From Chromera velia (Eukaryota; Sar; Chromeraceae), in the NCBI GenBank assembly GCA_018398765.1, contig JAHBMJ010005789.1, positions 1 through 64,000 on the forward strand: a stretch of 64,000 nt of DNA, given 5' to 3'. This document shows, in pieces, positions 34,749 to 46,400 of this stretch. Numbering within the stretch: the first letter of the stretch is position 1; each line of letters starts with the position of its first letter. Under the pieces are notes generated by a model. It was not told the origin of the DNA and ran no database searches. It saw nothing but the letters and a program-made list of their open reading frames with translations. The position numbers and the translations under genes were made by a program.

Positions 34749-34955
34749 CTATATATGTATATAATGTTGTCGATGCTCTATAAGACCGACCACCACTCTT
34801 TCGATGACAGCGGTTCTGTAGCCCTTTGGATGGTTCTTGTCCATGTAGAAACCGTCGACTTCCGCGAGGTACTTCTGGGCACTCACTAGTGGGACCTCAA
34901 CAAGGAGCAACACCAAGGCCAGGCAAAGTAATCCACTCAGACGCAATGCTTGCAT
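34749..34955 (-). CDS. Small secreted protein, 68 residues
   Basis: ATG at 34955. Residues 1-26 are a textbook signal peptide (LRLSGLLCLALVLLLVEVPL) with likely cleavage after VSA. The mature peptide is only about 42 residues: QKYLAEVDGFYMDKNHPKGY, then a Val-rich segment, with no Cys. A TATA-like stretch (ATATATAGTC on the minus strand) is immediately upstream of the ATG, and a TGCATGCATG motif is at 35206. The frame may continue through an unseen splice, because the end runs into AT-rich sequence. No family is recognised. The strength of the signal peptide is the main reason to accept it. Confidence 0.5.
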   Translation of the reverse strand: MQALRLSGLLCLALVLLLVEVPLVSAQKYLAEVDGFYMDKNHPKGYRTAVIERVVVGLIEHRQHYIHI

Positions 34956-35129
34956 CGTGATTGACTATATATTGCAGAGTGAGCGGGCTCGACTTGGGCA
35001 CCAAAGCTGTTCAAAGAACCCAGGACGACTCACTGCAAGTAGAAGTGTAGTGGAAGTTTCTCTGAGGCTGAGAATCACAATGAAAAACATGTTCTGATGT
35101 AAATGGCTTGGACGGATAGGTATTGCGAT

Positions 35130-35132
<3 letters not shown>

Positions 35133-35160
<28 letters not shown>

Positions 35161-35161
35161 T
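35133..35161. repeat. (AT)n microsatellite
   Basis: Pure TA/AT run between the small secreted gene and the gene at 36195. Confidence 0.9.
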
Positions 35162-35205
35162 AACATGCAGTTCTATGGGTATGTGACTGACCAAAAGCAG
35201 CCGGT

Positions 35206-35215
35206 TGCATGCATG
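35206..35215. promoter_or_regulatory. TGCATGCATG motif upstream of the small secreted gene
   Basis: Palindromic motif about 250 bp upstream of the ATG at 34955 on the minus strand. It matches the motif found upstream of other genes in the window. Confidence 0.3.
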
Positions 35216-35895
35216 GGGACGTCGCTGACGCGCGGGTTGCAATTAAGACGAGCCGCGTGCGCGTATATATACCAGATTCACCCATACTTTGCCCACTTTC
35301 ACACTGCCTTCCGGGGCTGCCTGTGCATACATTTCTCTGCCATCTCTTTTCTGGCTGGAGAGATCGTGCAAAGTCGAGGCAGGGGGAGATCTTGGGTCAC
35401 AGCTCAAGTGATCAAATGGGGGTCTCCAAAGTTGCTGATTACATCTTTGAGGTCGGGGGGGTCCACAGAACAGCCTTTTCCATCAAATATTTATTGGAGT
35501 GATAAGAACTGAAAGATTTGCCCATCCGTCTCCCTGCATGCCCCTCTGTCTATATGTGTCGCCTTCTTCTTTCTGCAGGGCACCCACCAGACCGTCCACC
35601 CGGGAGGCTGACGACTTTTTTCTCTCTCTAATTTAGATTGAGGAATCCTGAGCTGTGACTGAGGCAGTGTACGCTTCTTGTAGGCTGCAATGTATGAGTG
35701 CCCCCTCACTTTTGGGCAGGCTCTTTACATGGATTTATCTGGAGTTTTTTCAAATTTGGTATGTTTAGGTGGAGGACCCGAAACCCCGGTGGGCAAAGTA
35801 TGGTGAAATATACGGTACATGCAGTTTGAGAAATCTGCATGAAGTGCATGATTCATGTAAAAAAAATTAAAGTCTTAAATTTTTGTTGTCAAAAA

Positions 35896-35913
35896 CATGC
35901 ATGCATGCATGCA
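35896..35913. promoter_or_regulatory. TGCATGCA run upstream of the 36195 gene
   Basis: Eighteen bases of overlapping TGCATGCA about 280 bp upstream of ATG 36195, followed by a TATA-like (TA)n run at about 36088-36106, roughly 90 bp before the ATG. The pair resembles a compact promoter; function is inferred. Confidence 0.4.
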
Positions 35914-36194
35914 CCATGCAGAGATCCAGTTTGCAGAATTCACTTCTCCGCGGTATAACAATGATGCTGCACTGAGTACACTCTGACAAAGTGAGCACGA
36001 GCAGAAGAAACGCCTGCCGTCGCCTCAGCACAGTGCTGTCATATTCCGCACAAGTCTCTATGTCTGCGAAGTGTACGTTGCTTCGCCTATATATATATAT
36101 ATAGATTGCTGAGTTTGAGGGGACTGCGACAGTAGACTCGGTCAAAAAAAAAACTTGAATTCCTAATACAGGAGCCGAGCCTTTCACGAACAGG

Positions 36195-36503
36195 ATGCGC
36201 GACGTGACCAAGTGGACGGCTGAAATCGTTCTTGATCTAGCAGAAGAGCTAGAAATTGACCTGAGCGCTCTGGAGAAATTTCTTAACGAGGGAGGAAAGA
36301 TGCAACCCTTCAATCCTTCCGCAACGCAAGAAGAGAGAGCTTTTTACTGCCAGTGGCTTGAAAGTTCCTTTTCCTCCATGTCAGAACAAGACAGACGCCA
36401 GCTTGAGCTGTGCATTATCAGAATGGCAGTAATGGAGGGACAAGACAGCAACCCCGATTTCGAAACTCCAGACTGCCTGATGGATGCGTTTGCAGTGGAT
36501 TGA
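36195..36503 (+). CDS. Hypothetical small protein, 102 residues
   Basis: Open frame from ATG 36195 to TGA 36501-36503. It encodes an acidic, helix-prone protein (VTKWTAEIVLDLAEELEIDL, then ALEKFLNEGG, ERAFYCQWLESSF, RRQLELCIIRMAVMEG). No family is recognised. The frame stays open upstream to a possible acceptor at 36170-36171, and a short first exon from ATG 35916 (MQRSSLQNSLLR, donor GTATAA) would join in phase, so the protein may be about 20 residues longer. The (TA)n run near 36090 favours the shorter single-exon form. TGCATGCA motifs also lie just downstream (36533, 36563). Confidence 0.5.
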   Translation: MRDVTKWTAEIVLDLAEELEIDLSALEKFLNEGGKMQPFNPSATQEERAFYCQWLESSFSSMSEQDRRQLELCIIRMAVMEGQDSNPDFETPDCLMDAFAVD

Positions 36504-37806
36504 GTAAGGCGGCCAGTAAGGCGGCTTTGGTACATGCATGAAGAACAGTTGTTGGCTGTTTCTGCATGCATCCACGTGCATGGGTCAGGCATTGGTGCGA
36601 TTCTAGGGTATGATATTTAACCTTAACCGCTAGCTCGTCTGACTCTTCTCCTCCCCAACTGCTTATCCGTTTGTCTATTTACTGAATTGCCTGTCCGAAC
36701 CTCTCCCTGCCTGCCTGCCTGCCTGCCTGCTTTCCTGCCTGTTTGCCTGCTTGTCTGCCTGTGTCTGGTCGAAAGTGCAATATTTTTGCTAATAATCCCC
36801 CCTTTGTGCGTTCCCATTTCCCACCCACCTGTTAGCAAAGTGATAGAAATCTGATAGAAAAATGATAGAAAACTGATAGAAATTAAATTGAATTTCTATT
36901 ACTTTTCCAACATTTCAAACATTTGATAGAAATTATGGAAAATGCTAGAAAGTGTGCTCAAATTTCTTAAATGTAAGAAATTTGACTAGAAATTTGAATT
37001 TCTCTGATGTACAATGCAATGCATGGTAAATTTTTGTTCGTTTTCTTACAATTTTTTTTTATCATTTTTCAATTATTGATTACAAGTCTTTTTTCATTTT
37101 TGAATGAAAAAGTGAACACAATGACGTCTAGTTGTAAGTTTATGCTAGTTTATGTATTGATTATGAAAATTTTTATTAGAAATAATTATAATATGACTCG
37201 GCGGATGTAACTTCAAGTAATAGATTTAAACTGTCAAGTCCTCAATCTAAACTTCAGTCACTGTCCCACTTCTCTTGAGAGTAAAAGTCGTCTCATGTCC
37301 AACTATTTTTTCTAATGGCAGACTAATGCTAACTAATACTGCTACTTGGTGTGTAGGCTAGTGTCAGAGTCTAGGCCAAAGTTGCACAATACCACTTTTG
37401 ATTTATATCTTGATAAAAATAAATTGAGTTACTCAAATTAATACTAAGTTAAATGTTATAACATTTGAACTAGCATTTGAAGCTACTTGGAGCTTTTAAA
37501 AGAAATTAAACACGTATAATTTAGGGTGGGAGATTTATTATATCTACCTATTATAAGGATCCGACCAGCTAGGTTATGGCTTTCAGTTTCGCTAACGTAC
37601 TGGGCGTTATGGGCCGCGGTTCTCAAGAAGCTAGCTGAGATGTGAGCTTGGTCAAACTTTCAACTTCAACACAGCCCCTGCAAAAATACAGCCAGGTACG
37701 TCTGACTGTTCCGTTCACTGTGATGAACACCGGCCCCAGACATCGATCAGGCTAGGTTCTTTCCTGCTTGTGCCGAAGGGGAGACATCTTATAAACAGAG
37801 GACGCC
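36504..37806. other. Intergenic region with CCTG and GATAGAAA simple repeats
   Basis: No gene seen. 36705-36750 is a CCTG tract. 36840-36990 repeats a TGATAGAAA-like motif about five times in AT-rich sequence, continuing AT-rich to about 37550. The region from 37700 rises in GC towards the convergent gene end at 37807. Confidence 0.55.
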
Positions 37807-38253
37807 TCACAGTCCTTCTGCTGCAGCCTGCCGACTCAGAGTCGCTTGTTTCTCCTCTCCACTTTCCCCCGTCGTTCCTCCTTTTCTCTGTCCCTTGTCT
37901 GCTGACCGCTCCCCGATTCCCCTCTCACCCCCATGAAATCTGCCGGGGCCCTCTGTCGAGTACTGCAATAGAAACTTCTCTAGAGCCTCTTCCTCAGCAG
38001 CAGAGATCAACCCAGACCCAGGAAGATGCGCCCACATATTCCGAACCACAAACGACTCGGATGGGCCCAAAAGGCCGGAGAAGGGGTGCGCGTGGGGACG
38101 CCGAACGGCTGTCCGTGTCACCCGGTCGAACCCAAAAAAGTCACGAGGAGGGTGGTCGGGAGCCAGAGGAACCCACACCACTGCAGGAAGGTGGGAGGAA
38201 ATTAAACAGCATTACTCTACGTTCATACACGCACTCTTTCTCGCTCTCTCTCT

Positions 38254-38290
<37 letters not shown>

Positions 38291-41200
38291 AAGGGGGGGC
38301 GGTTGGCTGGGAAAAGGGAGTCTGTAGGAGCTATAATTTTTGTTGCTCTCTGCCATCCGTCATGTCTTCCAGACACCTTTTTCCCTTTCCGTCTGACTCC
38401 CCCCCTTCCTCCCTGACTAGTCGAACAAACTGACTTTCTCCAAAAACGTCCACTACCGGGGGACCTTGGCTCTCCTTCTGGGGCTTCCCTGGAGGTGTCT
38501 TGCTTTTCTCCTCTGTGCTCCTGCCCTTTTCCGAACTTCTTGAATCCTCCAAGGTGCCGCTATCAGGAACCGCACTTGCTTGGTCTTCTCTCTCTGCCTG
38601 CTCCCCCTTCCCCTTCTGCCCGGGGGCAGGGGACGGCTTGTCTGTTTTGTCCTCTGCTGCATCTGTTTGTGTCTCTGCTCCAAGGAAAGCAGAGGAAGAG
38701 GAAGAGGAAGAGGGACGCTCTACTTCCTCTTCCGCATCCTTCTTTCCATCATCCCCCTCAGGCATCTCCCCAGGCGGCAGCCAGACCTGGGGAGCCTGCA
38801 GACAGCGGAGGAAAGGAAACAAAAAGATCAAAGCATCAACTGGTCTCTCCAACCATTCAGTCAACAAGTGACAGTCACTTAGTCAGTCAGTCAGTCAGTC
38901 AGTCAGTCAGTCACTGTCTCACAATACACCGGTTGCAAAAGCCACATTGAGAAGCATGGAGTCGAAACGTGCGAACAAGGATGCTTCCCGATTGCCAATT
39001 TTCTCGCAAGACAAAAACACACAAAAATACTTCCGAGAATGTAGAAGATGCAAAAATCATGAGTGTGCACGGTGACGGTCTCTCTCAGCCCAAAAGAGGG
39101 AAACAAAAGAGAACCCAACCCTGCCCATCCGTGAGGGGGCAAATCTTCTTTCCTCGCAGTATGGATCAAAGTGAAGGAATGCCACTGATCACTTCACACC
39201 CCCCTTTTTCAAACACCCACCTACCTCTTTGGGAATGTTTGCAGTGACCATGTGCACAGCGATGGCCTCCATCCATGCGTTGTTGGTGTTGCGAGGGTCG
39301 TCAAGTGCACCTCCGAAGGCCAAACGAAAACGAGACAGACGATTCTCTGCGTCGTCTCTGTTCAATTTCACCACACGGATGTTGTTGAAAGATTTCCCTC
39401 TACCCTCTCCTTCCTCTTGTGGGTCCATTGTCAGAAAGAATTTACCGAAAATTCGGAAGAGGAGAGTTTTGGTAACCTGAAGGTCAGGCAGATGAAACCG
39501 AAAAGAGACCTTAGGCGAGTCTGAGTGTCCTTCTCCCTGTGCAAATGCAGATTCGGACCCTTCGGAAAGCTCTTCTTCTTCTGTGTCATCCTGAACCGGC
39601 ACATCTCTGTAAGTCTGGGGGTCGGGAAGCCACAAACTTGTCCCTTTGAGAGATGGCAGCACGGGCAAATGGTTGAACTCCCGAACCGCGAGACGAATCA
39701 AGACATCTTCGTCGTGGATTTCCTTCATAGGCACAGTGGGAGGGGGTGGGGGGGGGGGAGAGACTGTGGCGCCTGTCTGAAGGAAGGACAGGAAGGAATC
39801 TGGTCCTCCTCCAGATGATGAGTCGCTTGTCATCGGACTGTCGTCCTCTTCATCTTCGTTTGAAGGGAACTGGGAAGCGGTGACGTATCTGCCCTGCTCC
39901 TCTTCGTCGACTTCAGCGTCGGCATCCGGAACCTCATCGGCCTCTGGGTCGCTAGAGGAATGCTTTTCTGAGGTGGGGGGAGGTTCTCGCTTATCGGGGA
40001 CACTTTTCGGGACATCATCTTCTTCTTTGGGAGTCTCGGGTCCCAGGTCGGAATCTTGCAGGGCTTCCTTGATGTCTCTCTTGTTCGGAGTCTGGGTGGT
40101 GTTTTGGGTTGCTGTACTTTGGGGGGAATCAGGCCGTGCTTCCACCTTCTTCCTATTTTCTGTGTCTTCAGAGTGCGTTGCTTTCTTCAACGGATGCTCT
40201 GAAGCCTTAGATTTTGACGGAGGGTCCGCAAGCTCATCTGCAGAAGTTCCTGTCTTCTTGGCGCTGTCGGTTTTTGAATTCTCCGGCAGTAACCATTTGG
40301 CCAGATATTCATCCGCACGTGCAGGGTCCAGATGAAGAGAGTCGAAGGGCACGTGGGGGTCGGCATGAAGATTCGGGGCTTCGGTGTGGGAAGGGGGATC
40401 CTCGAGGAGATCTTCCCGTGTGTCTGCAGGGAGCACACTGTGTCTGATGTGCCCCCTATGCTTCTGCATTTTCTCCTTCTCCTCCTTGAATGCTTTGACA
40501 AAGTCGCTTTCACCTTTCAAGCTCGACTTGAGAATTCGTAGCAGAGCCACGGGCCTGTCTGACCGTATCAACAGGAAGTGGGAGAGGAAGAGAAGAACTA
40601 GAGCTTCGTAGGTGTGCAGAACGTCCAACACATCCCCAACCTCGAGTCTTGGGAGACTCACACGGCTGCCTGAAGATCCCATCCTCACCGCAACCTGAAC
40701 GGAACAAGAGAGAAAGAAAGTCAAGTATAATGTTATGTCTTCGATACAGAGAAAAAATAAACAGCAAGAACCAACCCTCTTTACACCAAATCAAGGTACA
40801 GGAACGTAAGTGTGCCCATCCGAAGATCCCCAAAAGGTTCAGCCCGACCTCGTCGCTTTCTTGCTGCATGATAGACTTCTCCAAAAAATGATCGAGCAAT
40901 GAAACAGACACCAAACAGACCTTCTCCCCCCATTCCCCCCCTCTCACCTCTAGTCCTTCGGTCTTCGGGTTCCTCCTACTAGGCACCATCCAGACCTCAA
41001 AGTTTGGACCCCACCGAGGAAGGACCCCCCTTCCCACCACGCCTGTGCGACAGAGGGGGTTGGAGGGAAGGAGGTCAGAGCTCTCAGAGGCCCCCTGCTG
41101 GAAACGGGCACTGCGCACCTTGAACCAAACACGGTTCCAGTTACCTGTACGGACAGAGGCAGAGGGGCACGTTCCATCATTAATGTGCGGACAAACAGGC

Positions 41201-42333
41201 AGATACAACTTCAGACGCGAAAATACATCAAAAACGGTAGGGAAGACTGTCATTTGTCTGTTTCTTCCTGGAGCACTCCCTGCATGACTCCCTTCGTTCC
41301 TTCGCGTATTCGTTTGATCTTCTGAGCAAGCGAATTGGCGTGCTTCTGTTTGCACGTCCGTGTGCATACACTCACCTGCTGGGTACGTCTTTGCGCCCAG
41401 AAATTCGTGGGCCTCGACTGGAGGCTCCAGTGTGGCCAGCTGACCCTTCCGAGCTAAGAAGTTGCATGGGTCCATCCCGACCCTCTTGTCGATTTTGATT
41501 CCAGACAGCTGACGCATGCTTGGAGGGCCTCTCTCTTCTTCTTCGTAGAGGCAGTGGAGGTCCAGGTGAGGGGAGAAGGCAGACAAGTGGCGTCCCCATG
41601 ATTTGCGTAAACAGGGAAGCCCTGAGTCACTTTGAAAAGCCCCGTCTGCCTTTCGAATTCCGTACAGAAACCGATCACCCGGTTTGTCTACTTCCATTGC
41701 AATTGCAACATTCCCCTCCCTGTACTTCCATGCGCGTGCTGCGTACGCTTCCTGCTCAAGGGGCCACTCGAGAGCTCTCTTGCTCCTCCCCCCCCCTCGC
41801 ATCTGACGTGCAAAAAAGATACGACGGTAAGTCTCTCCAGACTCAACACATATGGGTCTTGCAACAAATTCATACTTGTGACGAGCAATCTCTGCCTGTG
41901 ATGGATGACTCTGCTCCTCCTTCCCTCCCTCGTTTGTGCTCTCAGCGGCACCTGCAATGTCCCCGATGATAGTGGGCAACTCCAAGTCCTTTGACTCCTC
42001 TTGTCGAAGTTCTGTTACCTCCCCGTCCTCCACGTCGACCTCCTCAGAGGATCTGAAGTCGGGGGGGTACTCCACACCCTGTAGGAAGAGGGGCTTCACG
42101 AAATCATCCGCACAAACGCCACCGTGAATGACCCTCTTGGCGTGATCCGTGCAACCACATTGAGTGTTGAAGAATGCGCTTGTGTCAGTGTCAAGGGACT
42201 CGGTTATGCTGGCGTCTGCTTCTCTTCTCCGGGATTCGCTGCTTCCCTTGGGTGCGGAGAGGGTAGAAGGACACGAGAGAATACAGAAAAGGGCAAGATT
42301 GCACAAAACGCGACTGGTTCTCTCAAAGCACAT
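37807..42333 (-). CDS. Secreted protein of about 1164 residues, five exons, family unknown
   Basis: Exons 42333-41376, 41279-40948, 40694-39225, 38795-38435 and 38180-37807 join in phases 1, 0, 0 and 1. The ATG at 42333 opens a signal peptide (VLCNLALFCILSCPSTLSA). Residues about 50-430 are Cys- and aromatic-containing and look folded (FFNTQCGCTDHAKRVIHGGV, RLKLYLPVCPHINDG, NWNRVWFKVRSARF). A hydrophobic helical stretch begins exon 3 (ALVLLFLSHFLL). A long acidic Ser/Pro/Glu region follows with a Pro run, then an ordered block (DVLIRLAVREFNHLPVLPSL, FNNIRVVKLNRDDAENRL, AFGGALDDPRNTNNAWMEAI). The last exon supplies FSGLLGPSESFVVRNMWAHL. If the last intron is retained, translation stops at 38331, giving about 1074 residues. 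I do not recognise the protein. Destination could be surface, vacuole or a secondary plastid. Confidence 0.7.
38256..38287. repeat. (CA)n microsatellite in the last intron of the 37807-42333 gene
   Basis: Pure CA run within the intron 38181-38434 of the minus-strand gene (a GT run on the coding strand), next to a TC run. Length variation here could affect removal of this intron. Confidence 0.85.
38878..38912. repeat. (GTCA)n tract in intron 3 of the 37807-42333 gene
   Basis: About eight GTCA/AGTC tetranucleotide units in the intron 38796-39224. The same tetranucleotide is expanded in cullin introns at 48997 and 50994. Confidence 0.8.
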
Positions 42334-43405
42334 GATGCTCTTTCTTTTTTTCCGTTTTCTATGGTCCGTGTGTGATTCTTGATCCCTCTTCAACTGGAGA
42401 CTTTCAGTCTACCCCCGTTCTGCTCGTCAGCTTCTGTACAACTACTGCTGTTTTGAGCTGGAGGTCTGGCCTCTTGGTCAACTGAAATACTTGCAGCGTC
42501 TTTTCAAGTTTGCCAGTCTCTGCCGGTCGACCACTGATTAGCATGCAGGCTCTTGGTACATGCTCGCGATCTTGCGCCGGGAAAGGACTGAAGCAGATCT
42601 TCAAGCAGAAGGCCGGCAAGGACATGAAGGGGCAGGGACTTTGATTAACTCGATTAAGGCATTGATTGCTTTCATCCACAGCTCAGTGCAGGACCGTATA
42701 TACATGTGTTTCTTTTCTCTAGCTAGAGCTGCATGTATACGCATGAATTCGTCAATCAATTCGATATATCCATGCAGACTCCAACCATGTATCGGTATAC
42801 CTCTTTATAGTGTCTCTCTGGTCCTGTATAGAATGCATCACATGCATGCATGTATCGGTACCGCATGTTCTCATGCATGCATGCATATGGGCCGAGGCCG
42901 AGCTTTCGCGGCCGGGCCATGCGAGCTAGCTACACGTACAATTCGGCTCGGTCTGACTGTCCCGGAAAGCCCGCTTCCTTGAGCGGCACTTAAGTTTCAG
43001 GGAGCGGGAGTTGCCCTGCATGGGCCGGGGCCGCGGGGGATGTGCATGTGCATGAGGCGGCTCGCACGGAGTACAGCTCCGCCCTCCGCCGCGCGCAGCG
43101 CCTTCTTCAAACCCCACGTACTCCAAAGATTTGAGAGCAAGCGCCCGGCAGACTGTGTCGTCTGCTTCTTTTCATCCAGTGCTGCGGAAAAGAAGTGCAC
43201 CTGTTTACCCCCTTCATCCATCTTGTGTGTCGCCGAAGCTTTTGTCGGGACGGTGCAGCACGTTGTGTTTCTTGTGCGACCTCGTCTCCCTCAATTTTTG
43301 ACCCTTTCCCGTTTTTTCCTGTTCTGCGGATTGAGTGAGACAGAGTCCCAGTCGTTTTGAGCAAGACCAGGCAGTTTTCGAAGCGGGCAAACGCAAAAAG
43401 CGCCA
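42334..43405. promoter_or_regulatory. Divergent intergenic region with TGCATGCA clusters at 42841-42887
   Basis: About 1.07 kb between the ATG of the minus-strand secreted gene and the ATG of the cullin. Two runs of overlapping TGCATGCA are at 42841-42852 and 42872-42887, near the centre and about 510-560 bp from each start codon. The stretch from 42930 to 43130 is GC-rich and probably carries the cullin leader. No supported coding exon. Confidence 0.4.
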
Positions 43406-46400
43406 ATGTCCGCCGCAGAAATCTGCCAGGGTCTTTTTCACACGGCCCCGGAGCTGCGAGGGCAGATTGACCCGGAAAAGCTTGCAGACCTTGATATTGA
43501 CCAAGGCCTGAAAGTCATTCAAGATGCGAACGTACAGCCATTGCTGGACTATCTACTTGAGGGAGAGTTCAGAAGGACAAATGTGACCTTTATGAATGGA
43601 TACATGAGTCAGTAGATTTCTTTGTCACTTTTGTTGGTTCAGTGTTGTCACCGAATTCGGATCTCGCCGTCGAAAGCTGATTTCCTCATCCCTCCAAATC
43701 CTCATGCCCCTCCTCACTCACTCACTGTGTCTTCTGACGCCCCGATGTTGGCACTGTACAGGGAGAGCACGGTGGGGAAACAAGTCGAGTTCCGTGTTTG
43801 CTGCTTGCGCAGTTGAATCCTACTTGACTGATGCTTTTGTTCTCTTTTGTGCATGCAGTCATTGTGCATTTCGGGGACCAACAGGCACACTCCAACAGAC
43901 TGTACCAATTCTACACAGAGACCATTCAGGGATACTGCAAAAGCATTGTTGAAGGGATCCAAGAACTGAGAGGTAGGGAGTCAAACCTCAAAGGATTCTT
44001 AGAAATGAATAGACTGGCGAAGGGACACATGGTTGTTTGGTGCTTTTTGCTAAGTCGTTCTCTGTTTACCCCTGCAGTTGCTGCTTCTCCTGTACCCTTT
44101 CTTCTCAATTCGAGTTCTCTCCCACCGTTGCGGAGCTCCAAAATTTGATCAACCGATTTTTGCCTGGATGGACTTACGTGTCTTTGACACCCTTTTTGCT
44201 TGCCTCCATATTTGTGCCCGCCTGCTCGCAGGACGACCTCTCCTCGAAGCCATTGCTGCCCAGTGGGAGAAGATCACGATCCTTGTCTACTGGATGCAGC
44301 GGCTGTTTACCTACCTTGACAGGTTGGTTGGCTGGAGCCTTCTCGTCTTCTCTCTTTCTCATGTTCCTCTTTCCTTGCTTTCCGAGTTCGATCTTTCTTT
44401 TGTCGGTGTCGGAGGACGGAATTGCTGCCTCTCTGTGATTGGAGCTCGGCCTATGATCTTGTTCACAGTGTGAGATTTAAACGGACTGGTGTCTTATCTC
44501 GCACTGCCTGCCTGTACGCTCCCTGCCTGCGTGTCAATACAATATGAAAACAATCCGAAAAATATAATATCAATACAATCCGTGCGTGCGTGTCTGTCTG
44601 GCTGCAGATACTTCACAAGAAACAACAATGAGAATCCCGACCTGTTCCAATGCGGACTCCTCCAGTTTCAGCGGACCGTGTACGATCCCTTGAAGCTTTT
44701 TGTGAAGGAGGCCACGATAGATGAGATCAACAAGGAGAGAGACGGTCAGTACTGGACGCAGCTAAGTGAGAACATAATTGATTTGTTACTCAAGGAATGG
44801 ACATGCAGCTCTTCTGACAGCAAGTCTTGCTGCGCTGTTCTTTTCCTTTCGAGCTTTTCCTGTCTCCTCTCAGGCGTCCTCTGTTCCCCTGTCCCATTTC
44901 GTCCTTTTGCCCTCTCATAGAGGGAACCGTTTCATTTTTTTTCGAACCCTCAAAAACAAGAAAAACTCTCAGAAGCAGAGGGAGAGAAAAGAACGAAACA
45001 GCCCCACGGCCCCCTGTTGCCAACATGCTTTTCACAACCCCGCCCCCCTCCTTGTGTCGGTACCATCAGGTGAGTCAGTGGACAGGAAGATGCTAAGGCG
45101 CATCATCGAAATGTACTGCACGGTTGGGGACAGGGAGGTGAAGGTCAGCCGTGTTGTTTGTGTGCAGTTGTGTGCAAGTCTGCTCTCTACGTGTTTCTTC
45201 GTGAAATTCCCCCCCCCCCTCCTCTTTTCATCTTTCACGTTCCCTCCCGCTTGTGAACGTCTCCGTGGAGTTCTCTTGCCTTCCTCTTCTTCTCTGGTCT
45301 CCTTCCTCCCTTTGCTGCCTCTTCCCGACCAGTCTTTACTTAGTCTGTCTTACAGAAGGAAAGGCCACCTTTTCATACATGTGTGAAGCTGTTTGAAATC
45401 TGCAAGGTAGAACCAGAAGCTCTCCCCTGAAGTCTGTAAACTTTCTAGCCTCTCACAAAAAAGGCGTTTCACTTTGCCTCGGTTCACTTATTTTCTCCTT
45501 TCTGCGCTCTCTCCTCCGTTTCCTTCCTTCCAGATTGTGAAGGTGAAGACCGCAACAGAGGAACAATTGTTGTGGCAGTCTACGCAAAAGGGATTGTACA
45601 AAACGGATTTCGAAGAGTCAGTAGGGCAGGAAGTCTATCAGGCATAGAGGCGACGTGCTATTATCGAGCTTGGAAGCGGAGAGGAAGAGGGCCTTCTTTG
45701 TCGGCCTCGCTCTTCCCTTTCTTTCTTTGGGCTGCTGCAGTGCTTTCGGGACCTTTTTGGGCTCTCTTTCGTTGTTCGGTCTCTCTCTTTGGATTCATCC
45801 TTCCATCCGTCTGCTCACATGTGTTCAGATCTCAGCTTCGGGCTTTCCTCCTTTCACTTTTTCCGACGAATCTAGCGACCAACACTCTCGCAAAGTAACA
45901 CTTTTTTCATTTCTTCGCTGATGTTTGCCTGCGTATCTAACTTCACAGGAGCTTCTTGGAAGCCTCCGGACACTACTACGAGCGTGCGTCAACCCTGTGG
46001 CTCTCCCAGATGACCTGCCCGGAGTTCTTGCGGGAGACCGACAAGAGACTGCACGACGAGGAGGACAGATTGAACACATATCTCGATAAGTCCACAGGCA
46101 AGTCGATCGAGGGAGGTCTCCTCTCGTTTTTTCTGTTCCTTTTTTGTAGTGTTGTTTTGACGCGGTCTCTCCGTTCTTCTCTTCTGTTCTCTTCCGTGTC
46201 TTGCGTGAGACGAGTGAGAGACTTGAGGGAAAATCCTTGTCGTCTTTGATGATAACTCTTGCAGGCGATCCTTTGCGGAAGAAATGCCAAAAGGAGCTGA
46301 TTGCCAAGAGAGCAACGCTTCTTACAGAGGTATGTTTGGCCTTGGAGTTCGCTCGGCCTGTTTGTCTGGTTCTGCCCTTGTTTGACTCCCGCTCTGTGCA

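Noticed and set aside
35867-36313. Minus-strand 148-codon frame
   Set aside because: Mostly the antisense of the 36195-36503 gene plus a TA microsatellite. It has no signal or domain.
37770-38327. Plus-strand 185-codon frame opposite the last exon of the secreted-protein gene
   Set aside because: It starts at TTG and runs into the CA microsatellite. The minus-strand exon at 38180-37807 joins its gene in phase and reads as a folded segment.
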